Assembly (NCBI RefSeq): GCF_036227225.1
Contig: NZ_CP109444.1
Span: 3,391,501-3,455,500, forward strand
DNA from: Streptomyces sp. NBC_01478
Lineage (GTDB): Bacteria; Actinomycetota; Actinomycetes; Streptomycetales; Streptomycetaceae
Length of the DNA stretch: 64,000 bases
Reading direction: 5' to 3'
Below are positions 22,206-30,312 of the stretch, piece after piece. The translations under genes were made by a program, and so were the position numbers. How positions within the stretch are numbered: position 1 is the stretch's first letter; every line of letters starts with the position of its first letter. The notes below the pieces were generated by a model. The model was not told where the DNA came from. It saw nothing but the letters and a program-made list of their open reading frames with translations, and ran no database searches.

Positions 22206-23234
22206 TCAGCCGAAGAACACCCCGACCTCCTCGTACAACTTCGGGTCGACCGTCTTCAGTTGGGCCGTGGCCTCCGCGATCGGTACGCGGACGATGTCCG
22301 TGCCGCGCAGGGCGACCATCTTGCCGAAGTCGCCGTCGCGGACGGCCTCGATGGCGTGCAGGCCGAAGCGGGTGGCGAGCCAGCGGTCGAAGGCGCTCGG
22401 GGTGCCGCCGCGCTGGACGTGGCCGAGGACGGTGGTGCGGGCCTCCTTGCCGGTGCGCTTCTCTATCTCCTTGGCCAGCCACTCGCCCACCCCGGACAGC
22501 CGGACGTGCCCGTAGGAGTCGAGGGTCCCGTCCTTCAGCACGACGTCGCCGTCCTTGGGCATGGCCCCCTCCGCGACGACCACGATCGGGGCGTACGACG
22601 CCTTGAAGCGCGAGGTGATCCAGCCGCACACCTGCTCGACGTCGAAGCGCTGCTCGGGGATGAGGATGACGTTGGCGCCGCCCGCGAGTCCGGAGTGGAT
22701 GGCGATCCAGCCCGCGTGCCGGCCCATCACCTCGCAGACGAGGACCCGCATGTGCGACTCTGCCGTGGTGTGCAGCCGGTCGATCGCCTCGGTGGCGATG
22801 CCTACGGCGGTGTCGAAGCCGAAGGTGTAGTCGGTGGCGGACAGGTCGTTGTCGATGGTCTTCGGTACGCCGACGCACGGCACGCCGTACTCGTCCGACA
22901 GCCGCGCGGCCACGCCCAGGGTGTCCTCGCCGCCGATCACGATGAGCGCGTCGACCTCCTGCGCGGCGAGGTTGTCCTTGATCCGGCGGATGCCGTTCTC
23001 CAGCTTCAGCGGGTTGGTGCGGGAGGAGCCGAGGATGGTGCCGCCGCGGGGCAGGATGCCGCGCACCGCGGGGATGTCGAGCCGGACGGTGTCGCCTTCG
23101 AGTGGACCTCGCCAGCCGTCCCGGTAGCCGACGAAACCGTAGCCGTACTCCTGTACGCCCTTGCGGACGATGCCCCGGATGACGGCGTTGAGTCCGGGGC
23201 AGTCGCCGCCTCCGGTCAGTACTCCGACGCGCAT
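22206..23234 (-). CDS. pfkA: 6-phosphofructokinase, group III (possibly PPi-dependent)
   Basis: 342 residues of the PFK A family: GVLTGGGDCPGLNAVIRG, GWRGPLEGDTV, RGGTILGSSRTNP, VPKTIDNDL with catalytic Asp128, GRHAGWIA and VLGHVQRGGTP. At the phosphoryl-donor site it reads GGEDT with Asp104, plus Lys125. In this family Asp at 104 with the following Lys marks pyrophosphate-using enzymes (as in Amycolatopsis methanolica), while ATP enzymes have Gly104. So donor choice is open. It is convergent with trpEG, 34 bases apart. Confidence 0.92.
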   Translation of the reverse strand: MRVGVLTGGGDCPGLNAVIRGIVRKGVQEYGYGFVGYRDGWRGPLEGDTVRLDIPAVRGILPRGGTILGSSRTNPLKLENGIRRIKDNLAAQEVDALIVIGGEDTLGVAARLSDEYGVPCVGVPKTIDNDLSATDYTFGFDTAVGIATEAIDRLHTTAESHMRVLVCEVMGRHAGWIAIHSGLAGGANVILIPEQRFDVEQVCGWITSRFKASYAPIVVVAEGAMPKDGDVVLKDGTLDSYGHVRLSGVGEWLAKEIEKRTGKEARTTVLGHVQRGGTPSAFDRWLATRFGLHAIEAVRDGDFGKMVALRGTDIVRVPIAEATAQLKTVDPKLYEEVGVFFG

Positions 23235-23279
23235 GGAAATATCCCTTCGCCGCGGTTTCCTGTGACAGCCACGCTAATG

Positions 23280-23293
23280 GTGATCCAGGTCAC
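23280..23293. promoter_or_regulatory. Candidate Crp site upstream of pfkA
   Basis: Reads GTGATCCAGGTCAC, an exact fit to GTG-N6-GNCAC given for Streptomyces Crp, about 46 bases upstream of the pfkA start. A related TGTGACA lies at about 23261. A 14-base degenerate match occurs by chance fairly often, so this is tentative. Confidence 0.35.
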
Positions 23294-23367
23294 AGAGGGA
23301 TGGGCGGGAAGGTCAATTCCGAGATCAATTCCGGTGAATTGTCGGGGAGTTGATCTAGCGGGGCCGG

Positions 23368-24042
23368 CTATGCGTCGTCGAGGCCGCGCTCTATCGCGTA
23401 CCGGACCAGCTCCACCCGGTTGTGCAACTGGAGCTTGCCCAGGGTGTTCTGGACGTGGTTCTGGACCGTGCGGTGCGAGATGACCAGGCGTTCGGCGATC
23501 TGCTTGTAGCTCAGGCCCTTGGCGACCAGCCGCAGTACTTCGGTTTCCCTGTCGGTGAGTTGGGGCGCCTTGGGCTCGCCGCCGCCGGCCGGTGCCGGGT
23601 CGGAGGCCAGGCGGCGGTACTCGCCGAGGACCAGTCCGGCGAGGCCAGGAGTGAACACCGGGTCGCCGACCGCCGTGCGCCGCACCGCGTCCAACAGCTC
23701 TTCCGTGGAAGCCGACTTGAGCAGATAGCCGGTCGCGCCGGACTTCACCGCCTCCAGTACGTCGGCGTGCTCGCCGCTCGCGGAGAGGACCAGGACGCGC
23801 AACGCCGGGTTGGCGCCCACCAGTTCCTTGCAGACCTGGACACCGGGCATCGCCGGCAGGTTCAGGTCGAGGACGAGGACGTCGGGGGCGGCGGCCTTCG
23901 CCCGGCGTACCGCCTGCTCGCCGTCCCCGGCGGTGGCGACCACGTCGAGGCCTGCCTCGGCAAGGTCGCGGGCGACGGCGTCGCGCCACATCGGATGGTC
24001 ATCGACCACCATGACCCTGATCGGGCCCCGCTGCTCACTCAT
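23368..24042 (-). CDS. NarL/LuxR-family response regulator (MacR-like)
   Basis: 224 residues. Receiver domain with VMVVDDHPMWRD, phosphoacceptor Asp in VLVLDLNLPAMPG, Thr/Ser switch and Lys in GYLLKSAS; an Ala/Pro/Gly linker; then a LuxR helix-turn-helix from LTDRETEVLRLVAKGLSYKQ to VQNHVQNTLGKLQ. It overlaps the kinase gene by four bases. Position and sequence fit the MacR regulator of Streptomyces (morphogenesis and antibiotic production), which I recall next to pfkA; the exact targets here are inferred. Confidence 0.9.
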   Translation of the reverse strand: MSEQRGPIRVMVVDDHPMWRDAVARDLAEAGLDVVATAGDGEQAVRRAKAAAPDVLVLDLNLPAMPGVQVCKELVGANPALRVLVLSASGEHADVLEAVKSGATGYLLKSASTEELLDAVRRTAVGDPVFTPGLAGLVLGEYRRLASDPAPAGGGEPKAPQLTDRETEVLRLVAKGLSYKQIAERLVISHRTVQNHVQNTLGKLQLHNRVELVRYAIERGLDDA

Positions 24043-25259
24043 CGTGTCCCCGCCTTCCCCCGCGCCTTCGGTACCTTCAGCTCAACTTCCGTGCCCTGCC
24101 CGGGAATCGAGACCAGCTCGGCGCTGCCCCCGAGGTCCCGCAGCCGCCCCCGGATCGACAGGGCGACCCCGAGCCGCCCCTCCCCCTCGGCCTGCGCGAG
24201 CCGCCCCTCGGGGATCCCGGGCCCGTCGTCCCGTACGGTCACGACGACCTCCCGGGGCTCGTCCTCGACCAGGATCCAGGCACGGGCGTCGTCACCGGCA
24301 TGCCTGCGCACATTGTCCAGGGCGGCACCGACCGCGGCGGCCAGCTCCTTCGCCGCGTCCGCGGGCAACGGCACCGGAGCACCGGGCTCGGCGAAACTCA
24401 CCTTCGCGGCGGCGTACGGCGCGAGCAGCGACCGAAGATCGACCGGGCCGTCGTCGTCATCGTCGGATTCTTCCTCCACGACTCTCACGACCGCGCCCTC
24501 CGCCGCGTCCAGCGAGACCCGGGAGACGGGGACCAGGCCGCCGGAGACCAGGGTGCGCAGCGCGATCTCCTGTTCGCCCGCCATCCGGCCCAGCTCGCCC
24601 GCGTCGCCGCCGAGCACGGCACCGCGCCGCTGCACCATGGCCAGCACCTGGAGCACCCCGTCGTGGATGTCCCGGGCGAGCCGCTCCCGCTCCCGGGTGG
24701 CGGCCTCGATCTCCAGGGCACGGGCGAGCGTGCGCTCGGAGGCGCGGGCGACCTCCACGACGTAGCCGATGGCGATGGAGGCGACCCAGACGAGGACCAC
24801 GTTGTGGACGGTGTCGCGGGCCGGGGAGCCGCGCTCGATCAGGTTGGCGACGGCGACCGGGGTGGAGGCGAACGCGGCCCAGCGCCAGCCGCCCTTGATG
24901 GCGTAGGCGAGGACCGAACCGGCGGTCCATATCGACGGCAGGGTGGGGCCGCCGCTGTCGATGTGGTGGTCGTCGGCGGCGAGCGGGGTGAGGACGATGC
25001 CGATCAGCGCGACCGTGAGGTCGGCGGCGAGGAAGCGCTTGGTGCAGGCGACCGCGCTCTGGACGCGGGGCAGCGTGGCCAGCGTCCAGACGAACAGGAC
25101 GACGTAGAAGGCGATGGCGATGCCCGGGCGGTCGAACTCGTCGTAGGCGGAGGCGAACAGACCGACCGCGTACAGCATGGTCAGCACCCGGTAGCCGCTG
25201 AGCGCGCGCCACAGCGGCTGCTCGACGGACATTCTGACGACACGCACCTGCTTGGCCAT
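24039..25259 (-). CDS. MacS-family sensor histidine kinase
   Basis: 406 residues. Four to six membrane helices in the first ~170 residues, then a dimerisation/His segment ERERLARDIHDGVLQVLAMV with the phospho-accepting His, and a C-terminal HATPase domain (GAALDNVRRHAG, VRDDGPGIPEG, RLGVALSIRGRLRDLGGSAE). ATG 25259 follows GGGGGTGGGG; a GTG three codons upstream is an alternative. It is the cognate kinase of the downstream regulator, with an acidic stretch (EEESDDDDDG) in the linker. Confidence 0.88.
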   Translation of the reverse strand: MAKQVRVVRMSVEQPLWRALSGYRVLTMLYAVGLFASAYDEFDRPGIAIAFYVVLFVWTLATLPRVQSAVACTKRFLAADLTVALIGIVLTPLAADDHHIDSGGPTLPSIWTAGSVLAYAIKGGWRWAAFASTPVAVANLIERGSPARDTVHNVVLVWVASIAIGYVVEVARASERTLARALEIEAATRERERLARDIHDGVLQVLAMVQRRGAVLGGDAGELGRMAGEQEIALRTLVSGGLVPVSRVSLDAAEGAVVRVVEEESDDDDDGPVDLRSLLAPYAAAKVSFAEPGAPVPLPADAAKELAAAVGAALDNVRRHAGDDARAWILVEDEPREVVVTVRDDGPGIPEGRLAQAEGEGRLGVALSIRGRLRDLGGSAELVSIPGQGTEVELKVPKARGKAGTR

Positions 25260-25289
25260 GGCCCCCACCCCCGAAACCGGACTGCCCCT

Positions 25290-26054
25290 CTACGGGGAGC
25301 CGGTCTGCTCCTTCTCCGCTTGCGTGAGCGCGGCCTTGGCCGCCTTCTCCGCTTCCTTGCCGGCCTTCGCCGCGTCCGCGATCTGCCGCTTGGCGGCGGT
25401 CGCGTAGATGTCGACGTACTCCTGGCCGGAGAGCTTCATGATCTCGTACATGACCTCGTCGGTCACCGCGCGGAGGACGAAACGGTCGTGCTCCATGCCG
25501 TTGTACCGGCTGAAGTCGAGCGGCTTGCCGATCCGGATGCCCGGGCGCATCAGCTTCGGCATGACCTTGCCGGGCGGCTGGATCTTCTCGGTGTCGATCA
25601 TCGCGACCGGGATCACCGGGGCGCCGCTGGCGAGCGCCACGCGCGCGAGACCGCCGGGCTTGCCCCGGTAGAGACGGCCGTCAGGGGAGCGCGTGCCCTC
25701 CGGATAGATACCGAACAGTTCACCGCGCTCCAGGACGTCGATCCCGCTCTTGATCGCTGCCTCGCCCGCCCCGCGCGCACCGGAACGGTCCACGGGGAGC
25801 TGGCCCACGCCCTTGAAGAACGCGGCCGTCAACTTGCCCTTCACCCCGGGCGTCGTGAAGTACTCCGCCTTCGCGATAAACGTCACCTTGCGGTCCAGGA
25901 CCGCGGGCAGGAAGAACGAGTCCGAGAACGAGAGATGGTTGCTCGCCAGGATGGCGGCGCCCTCGTCCGGAATGTTCTCCAGGCCCTCCACCCAGGGTCG
26001 GAAGGCGACCTTCAGCGGTCCCCCGATGGCGACCTTCATCGTGCCGTACAACAA
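25290..26054 (-). CDS. 1-acyl-sn-glycerol-3-phosphate acyltransferase-like protein
   Basis: 254 residues. PlsC family: SNHLSFSDSFFLP gives the catalytic His-X4-Asp near residues 39-44, FIAKAEYF and YPEGTRSPDG give the substrate-binding Glu-Gly block, and APVIPVAMI follows. It makes phosphatidic acid or a related acylated lipid at the inner membrane face. The start is TTG at 26054 with GGGAGG 7 bases upstream; ATG 26039 has none. The C-terminal ~40 residues are a Lys/Ala-rich helix not needed for the fold. Confidence 0.88.
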   Translation of the reverse strand: MLYGTMKVAIGGPLKVAFRPWVEGLENIPDEGAAILASNHLSFSDSFFLPAVLDRKVTFIAKAEYFTTPGVKGKLTAAFFKGVGQLPVDRSGARGAGEAAIKSGIDVLERGELFGIYPEGTRSPDGRLYRGKPGGLARVALASGAPVIPVAMIDTEKIQPPGKVMPKLMRPGIRIGKPLDFSRYNGMEHDRFVLRAVTDEVMYEIMKLSGQEYVDIYATAAKRQIADAAKAGKEAEKAAKAALTQAEKEQTGSP

Positions 26055-26248
26055 CCGAGTGCCTCCCGTGTCCGTCGATCAGACCTTAACCCGGAGCACT
26101 GTCAAAGGACCCGACGACCCTGGTCGGTGTCAGTGCGGTCGCGTACGGTTAACCGCATCCGGACTTGTTCACATCCCTCTCATGAACTCGCGTCCTATGA
26201 TCACCGCTCTCTCATGAACACGCCCCTCTCATGAACAGGAGACCGAAG

Positions 26249-27061
26249 GTGCCGGTCCTCCCCGGAGCCGAGCCGTACCGCCACGAGGGCGGGGAGGTCG
26301 GAGTTCTCCTCTGCCACGGCTTCACCGGTTCCCCGCAGTCGCTGCGCCCCTGGGCGCAGCATCTGGCCGAGCGCGGCCTCACCGTGTCGCTGCCGCTGCT
26401 GCCCGGGCACGGCACGCGCTGGGAGGACATGCAGCTCACCGGCTGGCAGGACTGGTACGCGGAGGTGGACCGCGAGCTGCGCGCCCTGCGCGAGCGCTGC
26501 TCGCAGGTCTTCGTCGCGGGCCTGTCCATGGGCGGCGCGCTGGCCCTGCGGCTGGCCGCGAAGCACGGCGACGAGATCAGCGGTGTGGTGGTCGTCAACC
26601 CCGGTATCAAGGTGCACGGCCTCGCGGCGTACGCCCTTCCGGTGGCCCGCCACCTGGTGCGTACGGCGCCGGGTATCGCCAGCGACATCGCGAAGGAGGG
26701 CAGCGAGGAGGTCGGGTACGACAAGGTGCCGCTGCACTCCGCGCACTCCCTGCGCACTTTCTTCCGGCTGGTCGACCGCGAGCTCCCGCAGGTCACCCAG
26801 CCGCTCCTGCTGCTGCACAGCCCCCAGGACCATGTGGTTCCGCCGGCCGACTCGGCTCGTGTCCTCAGTCGGGTTTCCTCGACCGACGTGACGGAGATCC
26901 TGCTGGAACAGAGCTACCACGTCGCGACGTTGGACCACGACGCGGACCGGATTTTCGAGGAGAGCTTCGCGTTCATCGGCCGGCTCGCACCCAGTGCCGG
27001 CCAGCAGGTGTCCGACACGGGCCGGGTGAGCGAGCAGGAAGGGACGGCCACAGGTGGCTGA
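26249..27061 (+). CDS. Alpha/beta hydrolase, esterase/monoacylglycerol-lipase-like
   Basis: 270 residues from GTG 26249, which has AGGAG 7 bases upstream; ATG 26231 has none. Oxyanion region VLLCHGFTGSPQS, nucleophile elbow VAGLSMGGALAL, Asp in LLLHSPQDHVVPP and His in LEQSYHVATLDHD complete the triad. Similar in layout to Bacillus Est30 carboxylesterase. Upstream lie three copies of CTCTCATGAAC. It overlaps the next gene by 8 bases. The final ~20 residues are a polar extension. Confidence 0.87.
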   Translation: MPVLPGAEPYRHEGGEVGVLLCHGFTGSPQSLRPWAQHLAERGLTVSLPLLPGHGTRWEDMQLTGWQDWYAEVDRELRALRERCSQVFVAGLSMGGALALRLAAKHGDEISGVVVVNPGIKVHGLAAYALPVARHLVRTAPGIASDIAKEGSEEVGYDKVPLHSAHSLRTFFRLVDRELPQVTQPLLLLHSPQDHVVPPADSARVLSRVSSTDVTEILLEQSYHVATLDHDADRIFEESFAFIGRLAPSAGQQVSDTGRVSEQEGTATGG

Positions 27062-27659
27062 GCACGACTCCGACCGCGAGGGCCTCGAACCGGACGAGCA
27101 GGGCGTCCCGTTCGACGAGGAGGCCGCGTGGGCCGCGATCGTCGCCGGGTACGGCGACGAGCCCAAGGATCCGCCGGGCGCCAAGCCGTTCAAGTCGATC
27201 GAGGACCTGGCACTGCTGGATCCCGAGAAGAACGACGCCAAGTCCACGGACAAGGCGGCCGGCGCGGAGAGCCCGGAGAGTGCCGACAAGGAGGAGCCGC
27301 CGGCGCCCGCCAAGCCGCTGGGCAGTTCGGTCTCCTTCGCGCCCGGCGTCGGCGGGCCCCGTGACTACACCGCGCCGGACGCCGCCGACGAGGACTTCGA
27401 CGAGGACGACGAGGGCCACTTCGTGCCGCCGGAGCCGCCCCCGCTGCCGGACGCCGACACCACGGCCAAGTTCGCCTGGCTCGGAGTCATCGGCGGCCCG
27501 GTCCTCCTGCTGCTGGCGGTGCTGCTCGGCTGGGACATGACGTGGTGGCTGGCGACCATCGGCATCGGCGGGTTCCTGGGCGGCTTCGCCACCTTGGTGA
27601 TGCGGATGCGGACGGACGAAGAGGACGGGGACGATCCGGGGCGGGGCGCGGTCGTCTAG
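27054..27659 (+). CDS. Acidic membrane protein of unknown function
   Basis: 201 residues with a GTG start overlapping the esterase gene. The first ~135 residues are hydrophilic, acidic and Pro-rich (FDEDDEGHFVPPEPPPLPD) and probably disordered and cytoplasmic. Two membrane helices follow (FAWLGVIGGPVLLLLAVLLG and WWLATIGIGGFLGGFATLVM), then a short acidic tail. I recognise no enzyme motif. Coupling with the esterase suggests a shared membrane-lipid context, an inference only. Confidence 0.7.
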   Translation: MAEHDSDREGLEPDEQGVPFDEEAAWAAIVAGYGDEPKDPPGAKPFKSIEDLALLDPEKNDAKSTDKAAGAESPESADKEEPPAPAKPLGSSVSFAPGVGGPRDYTAPDAADEDFDEDDEGHFVPPEPPPLPDADTTAKFAWLGVIGGPVLLLLAVLLGWDMTWWLATIGIGGFLGGFATLVMRMRTDEEDGDDPGRGAVV

Positions 27660-27661
27660 CG

Positions 27662-27722
27662 TCCGGCTGGCGGGGATTCCGAGGGCGGCGGGGACCGGGA
27701 AGTGGTCCGTGGCCGCCCTCAC
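27662..27722 (-). pseudogene. Relic of the 3' end of an exonuclease/phosphatase gene
   Basis: The minus strand reads RAATDHFPVPAALGIPASRT, nearly the C-terminus of the intact gene just upstream on that strand (RATDHFPVLAAVRVPAA). Nothing else of the domain is present. It looks like the leftover of a tandem duplication or of a displaced gene end. Confidence 0.55.
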
Positions 27723-27817
27723 GGCAGTGCCCCTCGACGCCCCCCTCGCACGGCTCGGGCCCGGCGAGCCTCACCGGCTTCGGGCGGCCGCGCCGGACTC
27801 CGCCCGGCGGCCGTGGT

Positions 27818-28564
27818 TCAGGCCGCGGGCACGCGCACCGCGGCCAGTACGGGGAAGTGATCCGTCGCCCGCTCGATGTCGGCCTCCGCCACCCCCGGCA
27901 GCCCCAGCGGTACCCCGCACCCCAGTACCTCGATGCCCGGCGTCGCGAAGATCGCGTCGATGCGCTGGAAGGGGTTGCCGGGGGTCCAGGTGTACTCGGC
28001 GCCCCAGGGGGTGGTGGCCCAGCAGTCCTGCAGATCCTTGGCCAGTCGGGTGAAGGTCCGGCCGTCGGGGCGGTCGTTGAGGTCGCCGCCCGCGATCGCG
28101 TGGTCCACGCCCATCCCGGCCAGTCGGTCGAGCAGCATGCCGCCCTGGTCGTAGCGCTCGTCCTGGCGGAGGCTGAGGTGACAGCTAAGGACGCCGAGGC
28201 GGGTGGCTCCGAAGCGGACGACCGCGGTCGCGAAGCCGCGTCGGAACTGTCCCGGAGTGAGCGGCAGCAGGACGTCTTCCGTGCGCTCGACCGTCGCCCG
28301 CAGCGAGCAGAGCAGGGCGGGGCCTGCGGCGGTGCCACCTCCGGAGAGGACCACCAGGCCGGAGGCGGACGCGAGCCGGGCCAGCTTCTTGCGCCAGCGG
28401 AAGAAGAGGGGGGCCTCCTGGATGAGGACGAGGTCCGGGGCGCAGGCCCTTATCACCCGGGCCAGGGCGGCGGTGTCGTCGCGCATCGAGCGGATGTTGT
28501 AGCTCAGGACGCGGATGATTGCCGAACCGTCCGGTTCAGTGCGGGAGTTGGGGAGCGGCGCCAT
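27818..28564 (-). CDS. Endonuclease/exonuclease/phosphatase family protein
   Basis: 248 residues from ATG 28564. The EEP fold is clear: VLSYNIRSM (metal Asn), LVLIQEAP (metal Glu), LSCHLSLRQ, AIAGGDLNDRPDG (Asp/Asn) and the terminal ATDHFPVLA (Asp-His). Such proteins cleave phosphodiesters in nucleic acids, lipids or inositol phosphates; the substrate is not visible. No signal peptide. A degraded copy of its last 20 codons lies downstream. Confidence 0.88.
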   Translation of the reverse strand: MAPLPNSRTEPDGSAIIRVLSYNIRSMRDDTAALARVIRACAPDLVLIQEAPLFFRWRKKLARLASASGLVVLSGGGTAAGPALLCSLRATVERTEDVLLPLTPGQFRRGFATAVVRFGATRLGVLSCHLSLRQDERYDQGGMLLDRLAGMGVDHAIAGGDLNDRPDGRTFTRLAKDLQDCWATTPWGAEYTWTPGNPFQRIDAIFATPGIEVLGCGVPLGLPGVAEADIERATDHFPVLAAVRVPAA

Positions 28565-28648
28565 GTGGATCAATCTACGCGGCGTTGGAATGGGCCGCGC
28601 GCCCAATGGCTCGGGGCGCGAGGTACGTGGGCGACCGCCGATCGTGCG

Positions 28649-28680
28649 TGGCTGGTCGCGCAGTTCCCCGCGCCCCTAAA
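28649..28680. repeat. Dispersed intergenic repeat, short form
   Basis: GGTCGCGCAGTTCCCCGCGCCCCT core. The same core recurs near 61863, and related longer copies lie at 57085 and 63301. I know this element as common between Streptomyces genes; its role is not known. Confidence 0.75.
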
Positions 28681-28698
28681 AGCAAAAGCCAGGGCGAC

Positions 28699-29652
28699 TT
28701 ACATGATCGGGTCGGGTTCCCTTGCCAGGTCTGCTGCTCCCACCATGCCCGCCTTGTTGCCCAGTTGGGCGGCGATCACGTCGGCCACCGGGCGCCAGTT
28801 GCCGCCCACCAGCCAGCGCTTGTAGGACTTGCGGATCGGGTCGAGGACCAGTTCGCCCTCGTCCGAGAGGCCGCCGCCGACGATGAACGCGGAGGGGTCG
28901 AAGAGGGAGGCCAGGTCGGCGAGGCCGGCGCCGGCCCAGCGGGCCAGTTCGCGGTAGGAGTCGACGGCCACCGGGTCGCCCTGCCGGGCAGCCATGGAGA
29001 TGTGCTTGCCCTCGATGCCCTCGGGGGTGCCGTCGCCGAGCGAGAGCAGGACGTCCGCGGCCTCGGGGGTGGCGTTGGCGCGCTGCTTGGCGTAGCGGAC
29101 GAGGGCGCGGCCCGACGCGTACTGCTCCCAGCAGCCCTGTGAGCCGCAGCCGCACAGCAGGCCGTCCGGCACCATGCGGATGTGGCCGAACTCGGCGGCC
29201 ACCCCGAAGTGCCCGCGGCGCAGCTTGTTGCCGATGATGATGCCGCCGCCGAGGCCGGTGCCGAGCGTGATGCAGATGACGTTGCGGTGGCCCTTGCCGG
29301 CGCCGAACTTGTACTCGCCCCAGGCCGCGGCGTTCGCGTCGTTCTCCACGACGACGGGCAGGCCCACGCGGGCCTCGACCTTCTCCTTCAGCGGCTCCTG
29401 GCGCCAGTCGATGTTCGGCGCGAAGTAGACCGTGGAGCGCTGACGGTTGACGTAGCCCGCGGCACCGATGCCCACGCCGACGATCTCGTGCCCGGCGCGC
29501 GCTCCGTCGACCGCGGCGGCGATGGCGTCGACGATGCCCTCGGCCGTGCCCGGGGTCGGCACCTTGTGGGTCGAGAGGATGTTGCCTTCCTCGTCGACAA
29601 CCCCGGCCGCGATCTTGGTGCCGCCGATATCGACGCCGATGGTGAGTCCCAT
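28699..29652 (-). CDS. glkA: ROK-family glucokinase
   Basis: 317 residues. Phosphorylates glucose with ATP and, in S. coelicolor, is needed for carbon catabolite repression. N-terminal phosphate motif GVDIGGTKIAAGVVD, catalytic region VENDANAAAWGE, LGTGLGGGIII, AEFGHIRM and the ROK zinc motif CGCGSQGCWE. ATG 29652 has GAGGGA upstream. It is monocistronic in appearance, with the repeat element behind it. Confidence 0.95.
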   Translation of the reverse strand: MGLTIGVDIGGTKIAAGVVDEEGNILSTHKVPTPGTAEGIVDAIAAAVDGARAGHEIVGVGIGAAGYVNRQRSTVYFAPNIDWRQEPLKEKVEARVGLPVVVENDANAAAWGEYKFGAGKGHRNVICITLGTGLGGGIIIGNKLRRGHFGVAAEFGHIRMVPDGLLCGCGSQGCWEQYASGRALVRYAKQRANATPEAADVLLSLGDGTPEGIEGKHISMAARQGDPVAVDSYRELARWAGAGLADLASLFDPSAFIVGGGLSDEGELVLDPIRKSYKRWLVGGNWRPVADVIAAQLGNKAGMVGAADLAREPDPIM

Positions 29653-29744
29653 GAATCCCTCAGTTTCGGTCGAGCCCCGCTATGGCCCACCGTACCCGAG
29701 GGGCTGGCGTCGGATTCGCGACGTCGGTCCGGAGTGCGGGCTCT

Positions 29745-30230
29745 CTAGTCGAGGTCGATACGCTCGCCCGGGCCCGGGTCCTCGCCCCGGTCACGGCGGT
29801 CCTTGAGTTCGCTGTCGCGCGCGGTCCAGCGCTGTTCCTGGGCCTGGACGGCGGAGCGGTACGCGGCGAGGAGTTCGCCGCCGGCCGCCGCGAGGTGGTC
29901 GAAGACGTCCGGGTTGCGTTCGATGACGGGCTCGACGGCGGCCTTGGCCTGCTGGACGACCTGCTTCACCACCTGCTGGGCGGCCGGTCCGGCGACCTGG
30001 CCGAGCAACGGGGACTGGAGGCCGGACAGCTTGTCCGCGACGGTGTCGACGAGTTTGCGCAGTTCCTCGGCGGCCGAGCCCGGGGGCGGGCCGTACTGGG
30101 TGCGGCGGCGGGCCTTCTCCGCCGCGAGGTCTTCGGCGGCCGCCGTCGCCCAGGCGTCGGCGTCGGTCGCCCGCACCTCGTCGAGCGCCTCTTCCTTGCC
30201 GGCGTCGTACGGGGGGAGCTCTTCGCTCAT
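29745..30230 (-). CDS. DUF5304 family protein
   Basis: 161 residues, soluble, mostly helical and highly charged, with an acidic N-terminus, a central helix rich in Val/Gln/Lys (QQVVKQVVQQAKAAVEPVIE) and a charged tail ending in DLD. I recognise it as the actinomycete DUF5304 family, function unknown. It lies 82 bases downstream of the ArsA-like ATPase in the same direction and is probably co-transcribed with it. Confidence 0.72.
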   Translation of the reverse strand: MSEELPPYDAGKEEALDEVRATDADAWATAAAEDLAAEKARRRTQYGPPPGSAAEELRKLVDTVADKLSGLQSPLLGQVAGPAAQQVVKQVVQQAKAAVEPVIERNPDVFDHLAAAGGELLAAYRSAVQAQEQRWTARDSELKDRRDRGEDPGPGERIDLD

Positions 30231-30312
30231 GACGGACTCCTGACTACGGTTCGTCTCTACGACGTTACCCGAATGGGCGTACGTGCTTCACCGTCTCCGC
30301 ACCCACCAATCC

